In this document: positions 1-7,430 of the stretch, piece by piece
Numbering within the stretch: position 1 is the first letter of the stretch
How the letters are laid out: each line of letters begins with the position of its first letter
Assembly (NCBI GenBank): GCA_018400515.1
Contig: JAGYMR010000099.1
Span: 1 to 9,321 of the forward strand
Source of the DNA: Tangfeifania sp.
GTDB taxonomy: Bacteria > Bacteroidota > Bacteroidia > Bacteroidales > Prolixibacteraceae
Reading direction: 5' to 3'
DNA: 9,321 nucleotides
Position numbers and translations under genes: made by a program
Notes under the pieces: model-generated
Told to the model about the DNA's origin: nothing
Seen by the model: only the letters and a program-made list of their open reading frames with translations
The model's database searches: none

Positions 1-1715
1 CCGATCCAGATAGCAAAAGCATAAAACGACCCGACATAGGCATAATCCCTTTCGCGCGGCTGCAGGGGCGTCTGGTTCAGATAAACGATGATGGCAATCC
101 CCGTGAAAACAAAGAGGGTCATCACCACAGCAAACCCCTCCTTTCCTTTCCGCCCCCGGTTATACTGCCAGAAAAGGCCGGCCAGTCCAAACAGCAGGGG
201 TAAAAAATAGTAAGTGTTCCGCGAAGGCTGATCCTTCATAAACCCGGGCAATGGATCCTGAGGCCCGACGCTTGCTTTATCGAGAAAATCAAAACCGCTT
301 ATCCAGTTCCCTTTCAGGAAACTTCCGTGCCCCTGCATATCATTCTGCCGGCCCGCGAAATTCCACATAAAATAGCGGAAATACATATGCCCCAACTGAT
401 AAGAGAAAAAGAACCGGAGATTTTCAGCAAAAGTGGGTTTCATCAATTCTTTGGTCCCCTCCCCGGTACGGACGCGGACCGGTTTTCCTTCCACGCCCCC
501 CCATTTTTTATATTCACGGATGTGCCGGGACCGTTGACTGTACATGCGCGGAAAAACCGTTTCCATCCGGGAGGCATATTGGGTTTCTGCAGCGCTGGTC
601 CCCGTGACCACATATTCTCCTCCGACTTTGTTATAATATTTTTGTTCACCCAGCGCACCCAGCACCGGTGCATTATAATAAGGCCCGTAAAGCAAGGGAC
701 GGTCGCCGTATTGCTCCCGGTTCAGATACCTCCGGAGAGCGTAAGCATTGTCGGGATGGTTCTGATTCATCGGGGGATTGGCATCGGCCCTTATCAGAAT
801 AATGGCAAAAGAGGAATAACCGATAAGGATCACCACCACCGCCGTAACAATGGTATTCCAGACAGGAAGTTCTCTTTTCACCGTAAAGCGCAAAGCCCAT
901 ACAGCAACAGCAATAATGAGGATAACCAAAAACAGAATCCCGGAATTAAAAGGCAGGCCAAGGCCATTCACAAAAAGTTTATCAAACAAAAAGGCGGCCC
1001 GGGGGATGCCGGGAATGATAATCAGCTGGATCCCTGCCAGGACGGCTGCCGAAATACCAAACGCCGCAAAAACCCCCTGCCAGGAAAAGGCATATTGTTT
1101 AAAATAGTACACCAGACCGATGGCCGGAAGGGCCAGCAGGCTCAGCAAATGAACACCGGTGGAAAGCCCCACCAAATAAGCGATCAGGATCAGCCAGCGA
1201 CGGGAATAGGGGGCATCCGCTTCATTCTCCCACTTAAGAATGGCCCAGAAAACGGCTGCTGTAAAAAAGGAGGACAACGCATACACCTCCCCCTCCACTG
1301 CCGAGAACCAAAAAGAGTCGGTAAAAGCAAAGGCCAGTGCTCCAACCAGACCGCTGCCCCATATCACCAGTTTCTCCGCCCCGGTCTTTTCATCCCGGGA
1401 AAAGCCTTTCTTTGCCAGATGAACGATGCTCCAATAGAGAAACATTATCGTTCCGGCACTGGCCAGTGCCGACAGCAGATTGACCATAAATGCCGCTTGT
1501 GAAGGTTCAGAAGCAAAAAGGGTGAAAAACCTCCCCAGAATCATGTGAAAAGGAGCCCCCGGCGGGTGGCCCACTTCCAGTTTTGTGGCACTAATGATAA
1601 ATTCACTACAGTCCCACCAGCTGGCAGTCGGTTCAAGGGTCAGCAAATAAACGCCCGCGGCAATAACAAAAACCGTCCAGCCCAGAATGTTGTTTGTCAG
1701 ATTAAAACGGAACAT
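1..1715 (-). CDS. GT117 (DUF2723) polytopic glycosyltransferase, partial (3' end outside window)
   Basis: About 571 codons read open from an ATG at 1713-1715 to the window edge. Homologues are, from memory, roughly 1000 residues or more, so the C-terminal part is missing here. Seen: a first hydrophobic helix at about residues 10-27, then an extracytoplasmic loop with WDCSEF (34-39) and GHPPGAP (49-55), then EGEVYALSS (141-149), several more hydrophobic helices up to about residue 310, a soluble-looking stretch about 310-495, and QPRERDYAYVGSFYAFAIW (552-570). These are signature blocks of DUF2723, a GT-C fold family. The acidic residues in the first loop (D35, E38) are the expected catalytic region, as in protein O-mannosyltransferases; human TMEM260 of this family is an O-mannosyltransferase. 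Inferred role: membrane glycosyl transfer from a lipid-linked donor, possibly protein O-glycosylation. The donor and acceptor are not deducible. It lies downstream of dnaG and the NimA-like gene but has its own putative promoter. Confidence 0.93.
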   Translation of the reverse strand, partial: MFRFNLTNNILGWTVFVIAAGVYLLTLEPTASWWDCSEFIISATKLEVGHPPGAPFHMILGRFFTLFASEPSQAAFMVNLLSALASAGTIMFLYWSIVHLAKKGFSRDEKTGAEKLVIWGSGLVGALAFAFTDSFWFSAVEGEVYALSSFFTAAVFWAILKWENEADAPYSRRWLILIAYLVGLSTGVHLLSLLALPAIGLVYYFKQYAFSWQGVFAAFGISAAVLAGIQLIIIPGIPRAAFLFDKLFVNGLGLPFNSGILFLVILIIAVAVWALRFTVKRELPVWNTIVTAVVVILIGYSSFAIILIRADANPPMNQNHPDNAYALRRYLNREQYGDRPLLYGPYYNAPVLGALGEQKYYNKVGGEYVVTGTSAAETQYASRMETVFPRMYSQRSRHIREYKKWGGVEGKPVRVRTGEGTKELMKPTFAENLRFFFSYQLGHMYFRYFMWNFAGRQNDMQGHGSFLKGNWISGFDFLDKASVGPQDPLPGFMKDQPSRNTYYFLPLLFGLAGLFWQYNRGRKGKEGFAVVMTLFVFTGIAIIVYLNQTPLQPRERDYAYVGSFYAFAIWI

Positions 1716-1737
1716 GGTCAATTATTTAAAATACCGG

Positions 1738-1745
1738 CAAATATA
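1738..1745 (-). promoter_or_regulatory. Putative Bacteroidota -7 box for the GT117 gene
   Basis: On the minus strand the sequence reads TATATTTG, an exact match to the Bacteroidota -7 consensus TAnnTTTG. A TTTC, resembling the TTTG -33 element, lies 17 nt further upstream. Transcription would start about 15 nt before the glycosyltransferase ATG. There is no Shine-Dalgarno sequence before that ATG, which is normal for this phylum. The call rests on motif match and position only. Confidence 0.45.
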
Positions 1746-1783
1746 CTATTTCGTGCGGTTCAGAAACACGGATCCCGCCAGGC

Positions 1784-1821
1784 AAAAAAGTTAACGGTCG
1801 CGGCGAGGCCCCACCCGGACC
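1784..1821 (-). terminator. Weak candidate intrinsic terminator of the dnaG / NimA-like transcript
   Basis: On the minus strand the last codons of the NimA-like gene can fold as GGTC/GACC (1818-1821 with 1796-1799), a 2x2 internal mismatch, then GGTG/CGCC (1812-1815 with 1802-1805) around a 6-nt loop. A run of six T follows at 1789-1784. The T-run begins six bases after the stem, which weakens the case. If real, it separates the dnaG unit from the glycosyltransferase gene. Confidence 0.28.
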
Positions 1822-2273
1822 CCAAATGCTTTGGCCGAAATTTTTTCGATCCCCACCTTCATGATGCCCACATTTTTCACTGCCGGGGCATTAAATTTAA
1901 AAGCGCGGTCACTATACTGGGCCATAATCATCCGGAGGCAGGCCTCTTTCTCTTCGCGGGCATCCACAAATTCAACCGGCCCTTCCACCAGGACCGATTT
2001 CGACTGCATACGGTAACTGCAGCCCACCCGGACATCCTGCCATGCCAGCTCATCGCCCGTTGTCCAGTTAATGCACACGTTGGGATTTTGCTGCAACAAC
2101 TCCCACATTCGTCCGCTTTGGGCGGAGTGCAGAATGACCGCATCCTCCCCGAGGGCAAAGTTCATCGGCAGGACATAGGGAACATTCTCCCCGGCCATGG
2201 CCACATGGCAAATTTTACAGGATTTTATGATGGCATCAATCTCTTTTCGGTCTTCAATGAATATCGTTCGCAT
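1791..2273 (-). CDS. Pyridoxamine 5'-phosphate oxidase family protein (NimA-like flavoprotein)
   Basis: This 160-residue protein has the split-barrel flavin-binding fold of the PNPOx-like superfamily, Pyridox_ox_2/NimA subgroup. Recognisable blocks are MRTIFIEDRKEIDAII at the start, VPYVLPMNFA (31-40), LHSAQSGRMWELLQQNP (48-64), VCINWTTGDEL (66-76), CSYRMQSKSVLVEGPVEF (85-102), QYSDRAFKFNAPAVKNVGI (119-137) and KAFGVRVG at the end. The length is typical of complete family members. Characterised NimA proteins reduce 5-nitroimidazoles or bind flavin or heme, but most Bacteroidota homologues have no proven substrate, and drug resistance should not be assumed from this sequence. The ATG lies 6 nt after the dnaG stop codon and has no evident ribosome site of its own, so the two genes are probably cotranscribed. 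Confidence 0.9.
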   Translation of the reverse strand: MRTIFIEDRKEIDAIIKSCKICHVAMAGENVPYVLPMNFALGEDAVILHSAQSGRMWELLQQNPNVCINWTTGDELAWQDVRVGCSYRMQSKSVLVEGPVEFVDAREEKEACLRMIMAQYSDRAFKFNAPAVKNVGIMKVGIEKISAKAFGVRVGPRRDR

Positions 2274-2279
2274 TGGTAT

Positions 2280-4232
2280 TTAATTTATTGCCCGGTTGCC
2301 AAGTTTATCTGACAAAGACTTCTCGACCTGCTTGAGGTTCATGTATTTCGACTGCTCTTCGATCACCCGGTCAAAGTTACCCTCTTTGGAAGCCACATCA
2401 ATGGCCCGTTCTATTTCGGATAGCATCCCTTTCACCCGCCGTAACTTGTATTCATAAATGATCCGCGGCACGAGGAAATCGAGGATCTCCTCCTCTTTCT
2501 CGATAAAGGCCCCGGCTTTCGACCACCGCTTGCTCTCAATAAACTTTTCCGACAGCAGATCGGTTGCCAGTTTACTCACTTCAGCATCGCCATGGTAGAT
2601 AAAATGTTTCCACGGATCAAACGGGGCTTTCCCGAGGTTCTCCTTCACTTCATAAAAAATTTTCCGGAAGAGCCGGTTTTCGGGAACAAGGTCATCATTT
2701 TCCAAAGCTTCGGTCATATACTCCCCGACCATCACTTCCCGCACGTCACCGGGATTTTCTCCCTCCTCTTCAAAAAGCACCGTTGTGCAATGCTTCAATA
2801 AAAAGCGCAGGAATTCAAGTTCTTCGATCAGAAACCCCGGGGATTCCTTCTCTTCCGGCGTTGGTGCAGGAACTGCTTTTGTGGTTTGCTGCCGCTGCTT
2901 GCGCCACTCCCTTTTCCGGAGCTCTTCAGTTTGTTTCCTTTTTTGCCGCCGCACCTCGGTATACAAGACCTCCTCATTCACATCCAAAAGCCTGCTGCAC
3001 TCCTTGATGTATACCGAACGGGTGATGGTATCAGGAATAACGGACACCGAGCGAACGACATCGGTTATCAGGTTGGCCCGGGCTACGGGATCGTTCTCCG
3101 TGGTTTTTAAAAGAAGCCGGGTCTTAAACCGGATAAAATCGGTTTCATTTTCCCGGATAAATTCCTCCATTCCGCTGGCTCCGTTTTTCTTCGCATAGGA
3201 GTCGGGATCCTCCCCGTCCGGCAACAGCAGCACCTTCACATTCATCCCCTCTTCCAGTACCAGGTCAATTCCCCGCATCGAGGCTTTAATCCCCGCTTCA
3301 TCGCCATCATAAATAATCGTCAGGTTAGGGGTGAACCGTTTGATCAGCCGGATCTGTTCGACGGTGAGGGCAGTCCCGGAAGAGGCAACAACATTTTCGA
3401 TCCCTGCCTGATGCATGGAGAGTACATCGGTATAGCCTTCCACCAGATAGCACTTTTCAGCCCGGGCCATCGAACGCCGGGCCTGAAAAATTCCGTAAAG
3501 AACCCGGCTTTTGTGGTAAATTTCCGATTCGGGTGAATTCAGGTACTTGGCCGCTTTGGGATCGTCTTTAAGTATCCGGCCGCCAAAGGCAATCACGCGT
3601 CCTGCAAGGTTATGAACCGGAAAAATAACCCGGCCTGCAAAGCGATCCCTCACCCAATCGTCCCGACGGATGGTCAATCCGGTTTTTTCCAGGAACTCCA
3701 TTTTATATCCCTGCTTTTGCGCCATCTCGGTGAACGGTGCCTTGCCATCGGGATTATAACCCACCTCAAATTTTTTCAGAATATCGTCGCGAAACGCCCG
3801 CTCCCTGAAATAAGCCAGTCCGATGGTCCGCCCCTCGTTCTCCTCCCAGAGAGCACGGGCGAAATACTTGCCGGCAAATCCGGTGACAATCATCATGCTC
3901 TCCCGCTCATCTTTCAGCTGCTTCTGTGCCTCGGTCTCTTCCTCCTCGGCAACCTCGATGTTGTATTTCCGCGCCAGCCATTTCAGGGCTTCGGGATAGC
4001 TCAGGTGCTCATGCTCCATAATAAAATTTACCGCATTGCCTCCCTTTCCGCAGCCAAAACATTTAAAAATGCCCTTGGCGGGCGATACCGTAAACGAGGG
4101 TGTTTTCTCATTATGGAAAGGACACAATCCCAGCAGGTTAACACCCCTCCGGCGCAGCGTTACAAAGTCCGAGACCACGTCTTCAATATCCGCCGCATCC
4201 AAAATACGTTCTATGGTTGCCTGATCTATCAC
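2280..4232 (-). CDS. dnaG: DNA primase DnaG
   Basis: Primase synthesises RNA primers at the replication fork in the cytoplasm and is recruited by the DnaB helicase. Residue positions here assume a GTG start at 4230-4232, giving 650 residues. The N-terminal zinc-binding domain has CPFH (37-40) and CFGC (58-61). The RNA-polymerase core has RFAGRVIFPVHN (198-209) and KYLNSPESEIYHKS (229-242). The TOPRIM metal site has EGYTD (265-269), DGDEAG (309-314) and the acidic segment DGEDPDSY (339-346). A charged linker (about 430-465) leads to a helical C-terminal domain (about 466-650), the usual helicase-interaction region. The frame stays open upstream to an ATG at 4430, but those extra 66 residues look unlike primase, and the homologous start is M/V-IDQATIER, so the GTG is preferred. 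A GTG at 4254-4256 is a second, less likely choice. All catalytic motifs are intact. Confidence 0.96.
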   Translation of the reverse strand: MIDQATIERILDAADIEDVVSDFVTLRRRGVNLLGLCPFHNEKTPSFTVSPAKGIFKCFGCGKGGNAVNFIMEHEHLSYPEALKWLARKYNIEVAEEEETEAQKQLKDERESMMIVTGFAGKYFARALWEENEGRTIGLAYFRERAFRDDILKKFEVGYNPDGKAPFTEMAQKQGYKMEFLEKTGLTIRRDDWVRDRFAGRVIFPVHNLAGRVIAFGGRILKDDPKAAKYLNSPESEIYHKSRVLYGIFQARRSMARAEKCYLVEGYTDVLSMHQAGIENVVASSGTALTVEQIRLIKRFTPNLTIIYDGDEAGIKASMRGIDLVLEEGMNVKVLLLPDGEDPDSYAKKNGASGMEEFIRENETDFIRFKTRLLLKTTENDPVARANLITDVVRSVSVIPDTITRSVYIKECSRLLDVNEEVLYTEVRRQKRKQTEELRKREWRKQRQQTTKAVPAPTPEEKESPGFLIEELEFLRFLLKHCTTVLFEEEGENPGDVREVMVGEYMTEALENDDLVPENRLFRKIFYEVKENLGKAPFDPWKHFIYHGDAEVSKLATDLLSEKFIESKRWSKAGAFIEKEEEILDFLVPRIIYEYKLRRVKGMLSEIERAIDVASKEGNFDRVIEEQSKYMNLKQVEKSLSDKLGNRAIN

Positions 4233-4237
4233 TGATA

Positions 4238-4245
4238 CAAATGTA
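4238..4245 (-). promoter_or_regulatory. Putative -7 box directly in front of dnaG
   Basis: The minus strand reads TACATTTG, an exact TAnnTTTG match, ending only 5 nt before the proposed GTG start. With the usual spacing, transcription would begin at or within a base or two of the start codon, giving a leaderless or nearly leaderless mRNA. No convincing -33 TTTG is visible. The box would be inside the coding region if translation started further upstream. Confidence 0.4.
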
Positions 4246-4436
4246 GGGATTTTCACCGTAGAATAAACAGGAAAAAAATGCCTGAAAGGAGCTTTTTCTT
4301 TTATCTTTAAGGCAATATTTTGCCGGGAATTGAAACACCGACGGAAATGAATGTTCTTCCCGGGGCAGGATGAATTTCCATCCGCCTCCCGAAAGAACGG
4401 ATTGTATATCCATCCCGTCGCTGCAGGCAAAAAAAC

Positions 4437-4440
4437 AGGA
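4437..4440 (+). promoter_or_regulatory. Ribosome-binding site that fixes the Sir2 start
   Basis: AGGA lies 4 nt before the ATG at 4445. Shine-Dalgarno sequences are otherwise scarce in this window, so it supports this start over the in-frame ATG at 4370. Confidence 0.5.
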
Positions 4441-4444
4441 ACAG

Positions 4445-5179
4445 ATGAAACAGCAACTGGTGATACTTTCGGGATCCGGGATCAGTCAGGAGAGCGGACT
4501 AAAAACCTTTCGTGAGATGGGGGGACTGTGGGAGCAGTATGACGTCACCGAAGTGGCCAGTCCGGAAGCCTGGGAGAGCCATCCGGAACGCGTTCTCCGG
4601 TTTTACAACGAACGGCGCGAACAGCTTTGGGAAGCAACACCCAATGCCGGACACCGGGATATTGCCGATTTGGAAAAAGCATTTGATGTGGCAGTCATCA
4701 CACAAAATGTGGATGACCTGCACGAACGTGCCGGAAGCACCCATGTGCTGCACCTTCACGGCGAGCTCAGGAAAGCCCGGAGTACGTCCGACCCCCGCCT
4801 GGTTTATCCCCTGAAACACTGGGAGTTGAAGATGGGGGACACCTGCGAAAAGGGGAGCCAGTTAAGGCCCCATGTTGTCTGGTTCGGAGAGCCCGTACCA
4901 GCAATGGAGGAGGCCATCAGACTTGTTCAAAAGGCCGGAATCTTCGTGGTCATTGGCACATCGCTGGACGTCTATCCGGCGGCCGGACTGGTTCATTACA
5001 CGCCCCCGGGAGTTCCGGTTTTTGTGATAGATCCGGCCCAACCTGCCATGGATCTTAAAAATGTGACTTACATCCGGAAAAAAGCGGGGGAAGGGATAAA
5101 AATGCTGACATCGATGCTCGAAAAAAAAGAGATATGGCGGGTGGACCCCGAAGATTCCAACCGGAAAAAAATAACGTGA
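4445..5179 (+). CDS. Sir2-family NAD-dependent protein deacylase (class III, CobB/SIRT5-like)
   Basis: Sirtuins remove acyl groups from lysines using NAD+, releasing nicotinamide and O-acyl-ADP-ribose. Seen in this 244-residue protein: the NAD-binding loop GSGISQESGLKTFR (10-23), TQNVD (86-90), the catalytic histidine in HLHGEL (H105), the substrate strand RPHVVWFGEPVP (141-152), and GTSLDVYPAA (171-180). The FYNERR segment carries Y54 and R57, equivalent to the Tyr/Arg pair that in CobB and SIRT5 recognises negatively charged acyl groups, so desuccinylase or demalonylase activity is inferred. Unusually, only one cysteine (C134) lies where most sirtuins have a CxxC...CxxC zinc site, so the zinc is probably absent. 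The ATG at 4445 is chosen because AGGA lies 4 nt upstream and family similarity begins here; an earlier in-frame ATG at 4370 adds 25 unlike residues. The stop is 17 nt before the next gene, suggesting an operon. Confidence 0.93.
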   Translation: MKQQLVILSGSGISQESGLKTFREMGGLWEQYDVTEVASPEAWESHPERVLRFYNERREQLWEATPNAGHRDIADLEKAFDVAVITQNVDDLHERAGSTHVLHLHGELRKARSTSDPRLVYPLKHWELKMGDTCEKGSQLRPHVVWFGEPVPAMEEAIRLVQKAGIFVVIGTSLDVYPAAGLVHYTPPGVPVFVIDPAQPAMDLKNVTYIRKKAGEGIKMLTSMLEKKEIWRVDPEDSNRKKIT

Positions 5180-5196
5180 AACTTCAAAATGATATC

Positions 5197-5823
5197 ATGG
5201 TAAAAAAAATTCTCATTCCCGTTTTGTTGGTTTTTTGCTTCCAGCTGGTTTCCGCCCAGCGGTTCGAGGGAGGTTTTCTGGCAGGATTAAATGCCACGCA
5301 GGTGGAAGGCGATCAATTTAAAGGGTACCATAAACCCGGCATCCTGGCGGGGTTGTATGTTCAGACCGATGTTGCTCCGGCCGTGTTTGCCGGAATGGAG
5401 ATCAAATATTCCCAGAAAGGAGCCCGGAAACAGATCAAACCCAAAGATCCGGATCCCCAGCAGTACATCATGCGGCTGGGGTATGTGGAGGTTCCCTTTT
5501 TTGCAGGGTTCCGGACCAGCGACCGGGGATCGGTGGTGGCAGGTATTTCAGGGGGGTATCTGGTGCATGGCAAGGAATTTGACAATTACGACGAATTCCC
5601 CGAAGAAGACCAATACCCGTTTAACAACTTCGACCTGCAACCCTTTATCGGATTTCAGTTCGACATGCTTGACCGCCTGCTGCTGGATCTGCGCCTGGCC
5701 TATTCGGTGATTCCCATCCGGGAACATCCGGGGGATGATGCTGCCGGCTACTCCTGGTACTGGAGGGATAACCAGTTCAATAACGTCATTTCACTGGCCG
5801 CCTATTACCGGATGGGGCAATAA
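5197..5823 (+). CDS. Small outer-membrane beta-barrel protein (porin family, OMP_b-brl_2 type)
   Basis: The 208-residue product begins with a clear Sec signal peptide: KK at 3-4, a hydrophobic core about 5-18, and likely cleavage after VSA (20) leaving an N-terminal Q. It continues with GGFLAGLNATQVEGDQFKGY (25-44) and KPGILAGLYV (46-55), the characteristic opening of the OMP_b-brl_2 barrel family in Bacteroidota. Alternating hydrophobic strands and aromatic turns run to the end, which closes with NNVISLAAYYRMGQ, consistent with a last barrel strand. The predicted location is the outer membrane. No ligand or enzymatic activity can be inferred; the family includes many uncharacterised 8-strand barrels. 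The frame is open upstream into the Sir2 gene, but ATG 5197 is chosen because it gives the signal peptide. The gene starts 17 nt after the Sir2 stop, so it is probably cotranscribed. Confidence 0.86.
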   Translation: MVKKILIPVLLVFCFQLVSAQRFEGGFLAGLNATQVEGDQFKGYHKPGILAGLYVQTDVAPAVFAGMEIKYSQKGARKQIKPKDPDPQQYIMRLGYVEVPFFAGFRTSDRGSVVAGISGGYLVHGKEFDNYDEFPEEDQYPFNNFDLQPFIGFQFDMLDRLLLDLRLAYSVIPIREHPGDDAAGYSWYWRDNQFNNVISLAAYYRMGQ

Positions 5824-6031
5824 CGGGAAAAGATGGGGACCTTTAAAAACATGCGCACTGCATGCGGGAACATGCTGATAAAATCCCTGCCCGTGAACCG
5901 TTTTAAAATCCGTTCCAACGCTGAACAAAAAGAGTCAAACGAATGAAACGAGCATGAGAGAACGGAGGGTTTACATCTGTTCTCAAATTTTTAATTGATT
6001 TATTTTCAAATAATTATAAAATTTTAAACAG
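5824..6031 (+). other. Spacer between the beta-barrel gene and ubiX
   Basis: This 208-bp stretch has no credible gene. It holds a weak hairpin (5958-5984) and then a sharply AT-rich tract from about 5985 to 6028 just before ubiX, which probably contains the ubiX promoter. No exact TAnnTTTG is present; the nearest is TACATCTG at 5972-5979 with one mismatch. A short CATGC/GCATG hairpin with a 5-nt loop also occurs in the first third, without a T-run. Confidence 0.5.
5958..5995 (+). terminator. Weak candidate terminator after the beta-barrel gene
   Basis: GAGAAC (5958-5963) pairs with GTTCTC (5979-5984) across a 15-nt loop, and AAATTTTTAATT follows. The stem is short and the loop long, and the gene ends 130 bp upstream, so this is only a possibility. 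Confidence 0.2.
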
Positions 6032-6598
6032 ATGAAGCGAAAAATCCTTGTTGCTGTTACCGGAGCCAGCGGGTCCATTTATGCCCGCCTGCTGCTTGAC
6101 CGTTTAAAACAGCTGAAAATCCCGCCGGAAGAAACGGGCGTCATCTTTTCAGGCAATGCCAGGGGGATCTGGGCGATGGAGCTGGGAGGAAAATATGAAC
6201 CAGCTTCACCTCTCCGGATTTACGAAAACGACGATTTTCATGCCCCTTTTGCATCGGGCTCCTCCTCTTTCGACACGCTCATCATCTGTCCCTGTTCCAT
6301 GGGAATGCTGGGAAGGATTGCCTCCGGATGTTCCGATGACCTGATCACCCGCGCCGCGGATGTGATGCTGAAAGAGCGGCGCCGGCTGATTCTGGTTCCC
6401 CGCGAAATGCCTTATAACCTTATCCACATCGAGAATATGCGAACAGTCACGCTGGCCGGAGGGATTATTTGTCCCGCCACTCCCTCGTTTTACAGCAACC
6501 CCCAAACCATTGAACAGCTGGCCGGAACGGTGGTGGAGCGCATTTTAACGCTTGCCGGGTTCCGTATTGATTCCTACCGGTGGGGTGAATCCGGATAA
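6032..6598 (+). CDS. ubiX: Flavin prenyltransferase UbiX
   Basis: UbiX joins a dimethylallyl group to FMN to make prenyl-FMN, the cofactor of UbiD-type reversible decarboxylases. The 188-residue protein matches family length and shows the full motif set: GASGSIYA (11-18) for FMN binding, SGNA (40-43), APFASGSSS (71-79), CPCSMGMLGRIASG (86-99) followed by SD, LKERRR (113-118) and LVPREMP (121-127), with K114, R124 and E125 in the positions of known active-site residues, and PATPSFY (148-154). It is soluble and cytoplasmic. No ubiD or menaquinone gene is present in the window, so the client decarboxylase is elsewhere or outside. The start MKRKILVAVTGASG is typical of the family. It stands alone between an AT-rich upstream region and the convergent comF gene. 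Confidence 0.95.
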   Translation: MKRKILVAVTGASGSIYARLLLDRLKQLKIPPEETGVIFSGNARGIWAMELGGKYEPASPLRIYENDDFHAPFASGSSSFDTLIICPCSMGMLGRIASGCSDDLITRAADVMLKERRRLILVPREMPYNLIHIENMRTVTLAGGIICPATPSFYSNPQTIEQLAGTVVERILTLAGFRIDSYRWGESG

Positions 6599-6670
6599 AG
6601 ACCCGGAAAAAGCTTCCAATCCCGGATTCCCCGAAATTTTTCAAAGACCGTTTGCTGTATGACCTTCCGG
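6599..6670. other. Convergent intergenic gap between ubiX and comF
   Basis: The two genes end 72 bp apart facing each other. I looked on both strands for a shared bidirectional terminator and found only 3-4 bp stems, so none is called. Confidence 0.5.
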
Positions 6671-7372
6671 TTAAATTTCGGCAAAAGCGAGGGAAGCCAT
6701 GCTCACTTTTGCATTTCCTGTTTTCAGAACCTGGATGGCACACGCTTCAAGGGTTGATCCGGTGGTAACCACATCATCGACCAGCAAGACATGTTTCCCT
6801 GAAAATTCCTCCGGCCGGCGGATGCCAAAAATACCCTCCACATTCTGCCAGCGTTCAAAGCGGCTCTTCCGGGTCTGGGAGGAAACGTGTACCCGCCGGT
6901 ACAAATTATCAGCGACCACCGGCTTGTGCATCGATTTTCCGAGCCCCCGGGCAATCCATTCACTCTGGTTATATCCCCTCTTTTTCTGTTTTCGCGGGTG
7001 CAGCGGAACCGGTACCAGCACATCAACCGCCCGGAAAGTGGCGGATTCAGCTAAAACAGCTCCATACCGCTGGCCTGTTTCATACCCCAGCTCTTTTAAT
7101 CCTTTGTATTTGATGGCATGAATTAATTGCTGGTATCTGCTGCCTTTCCGGTAATGAAAAAAGGAAGCAGCCTGCTCCATCCGGATCCTTCCATAAAACA
7201 ACTGCGCCACGCGGTTTTCCGGGTTCAGGTGAAAATCATTCACCGGCAGGTCTTGCCAGCATTCCAGGCAAATGTGCCGTTCCTGCGACAGCAGCCTTTC
7301 GCCACAGGTGATGCAGAGGGAGGGGAAAATCAGTTCCAGGAGATCATCCAGTATCCGGGAGGTAACATTCAT
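6671..7372 (-). CDS. comF: ComF family protein (zinc ribbon plus phosphoribosyltransferase fold)
   Basis: The protein has 233 residues, typical for ComF. An N-terminal four-cysteine zinc ribbon is seen (C20, C23, C35, C38). The conserved core follows: AIKYKG (86-91), DVLVPVPLHPRKQKKRGYNQSE (117-138), SQTRKSRFERWQNVEGIF (165-182), and the phosphoribosyltransferase PRPP-loop signature HVLLVDDVVTTGSTLEA (194-210). ComF proteins are required for DNA uptake during natural transformation in Bacillus and Haemophilus, where they are thought to act with the ssDNA-handling machinery in the cytoplasm. The small-molecule reaction, if any, is unknown. Most bacteria keep one copy whether or not competence is known, so the gene alone does not show competence. 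No other competence genes are in the window. It is transcribed divergently from the cytochrome gene. Confidence 0.93.
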   Translation of the reverse strand: MNVTSRILDDLLELIFPSLCITCGERLLSQERHICLECWQDLPVNDFHLNPENRVAQLFYGRIRMEQAASFFHYRKGSRYQQLIHAIKYKGLKELGYETGQRYGAVLAESATFRAVDVLVPVPLHPRKQKKRGYNQSEWIARGLGKSMHKPVVADNLYRRVHVSSQTRKSRFERWQNVEGIFGIRRPEEFSGKHVLLVDDVVTTGSTLEACAIQVLKTGNAKVSMASLAFAEI

Positions 7373-7430
7373 AACAAAAGGGGTTAAAACAACTTTCTCA
7401 ATATTAGATAAAACACACGCACCACCTTTG

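Larger units (their letters stand above)
4233..4444. other. Divergent intergenic region between dnaG and the Sir2 gene
   Basis: These 212 bp separate two divergently transcribed genes and should hold promoters for both. An exact -7 box is seen only on the dnaG side. On the plus strand the nearest match is TATCTTTA (7 of 8 consensus positions) close to 4302-4309, which would leave a long leader for the Sir2 gene. Open frames cross the region on both strands but lack family similarity, so I treat it as non-coding. Confidence 0.55.

Noticed and set aside
327..1502. Plus-strand open frame of 391 codons
   Set aside because: It is antisense to the GT117 gene, whose minus-strand frame carries clear family motifs throughout. 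The plus frame has low-complexity, basic, proline-rich composition and no recognisable domain.
1545..2312. Plus-strand open frame of 255 codons
   Set aside because: It overlaps the opposite strand of the NimA-like gene and the ends of both neighbours and shows no family similarity.
3612..4235. Plus-strand open frame of 207 codons inside dnaG
   Set aside because: It is a shadow of the dnaG zinc-binding and core region, where all primase motifs read on the minus strand.
4233..4430. N-terminal extension of DnaG to the ATG at 4430
   Set aside because: The extra 66 residues are unlike primase and cross the divergent promoter region. Family similarity starts at VIDQATIER with a GTG codon.
6599..6670. 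Shared bidirectional terminator between ubiX and comF
   Set aside because: Only 3-4 bp stems such as GGAA/TTCC were found, with no stable stem followed by a T-run on either strand.
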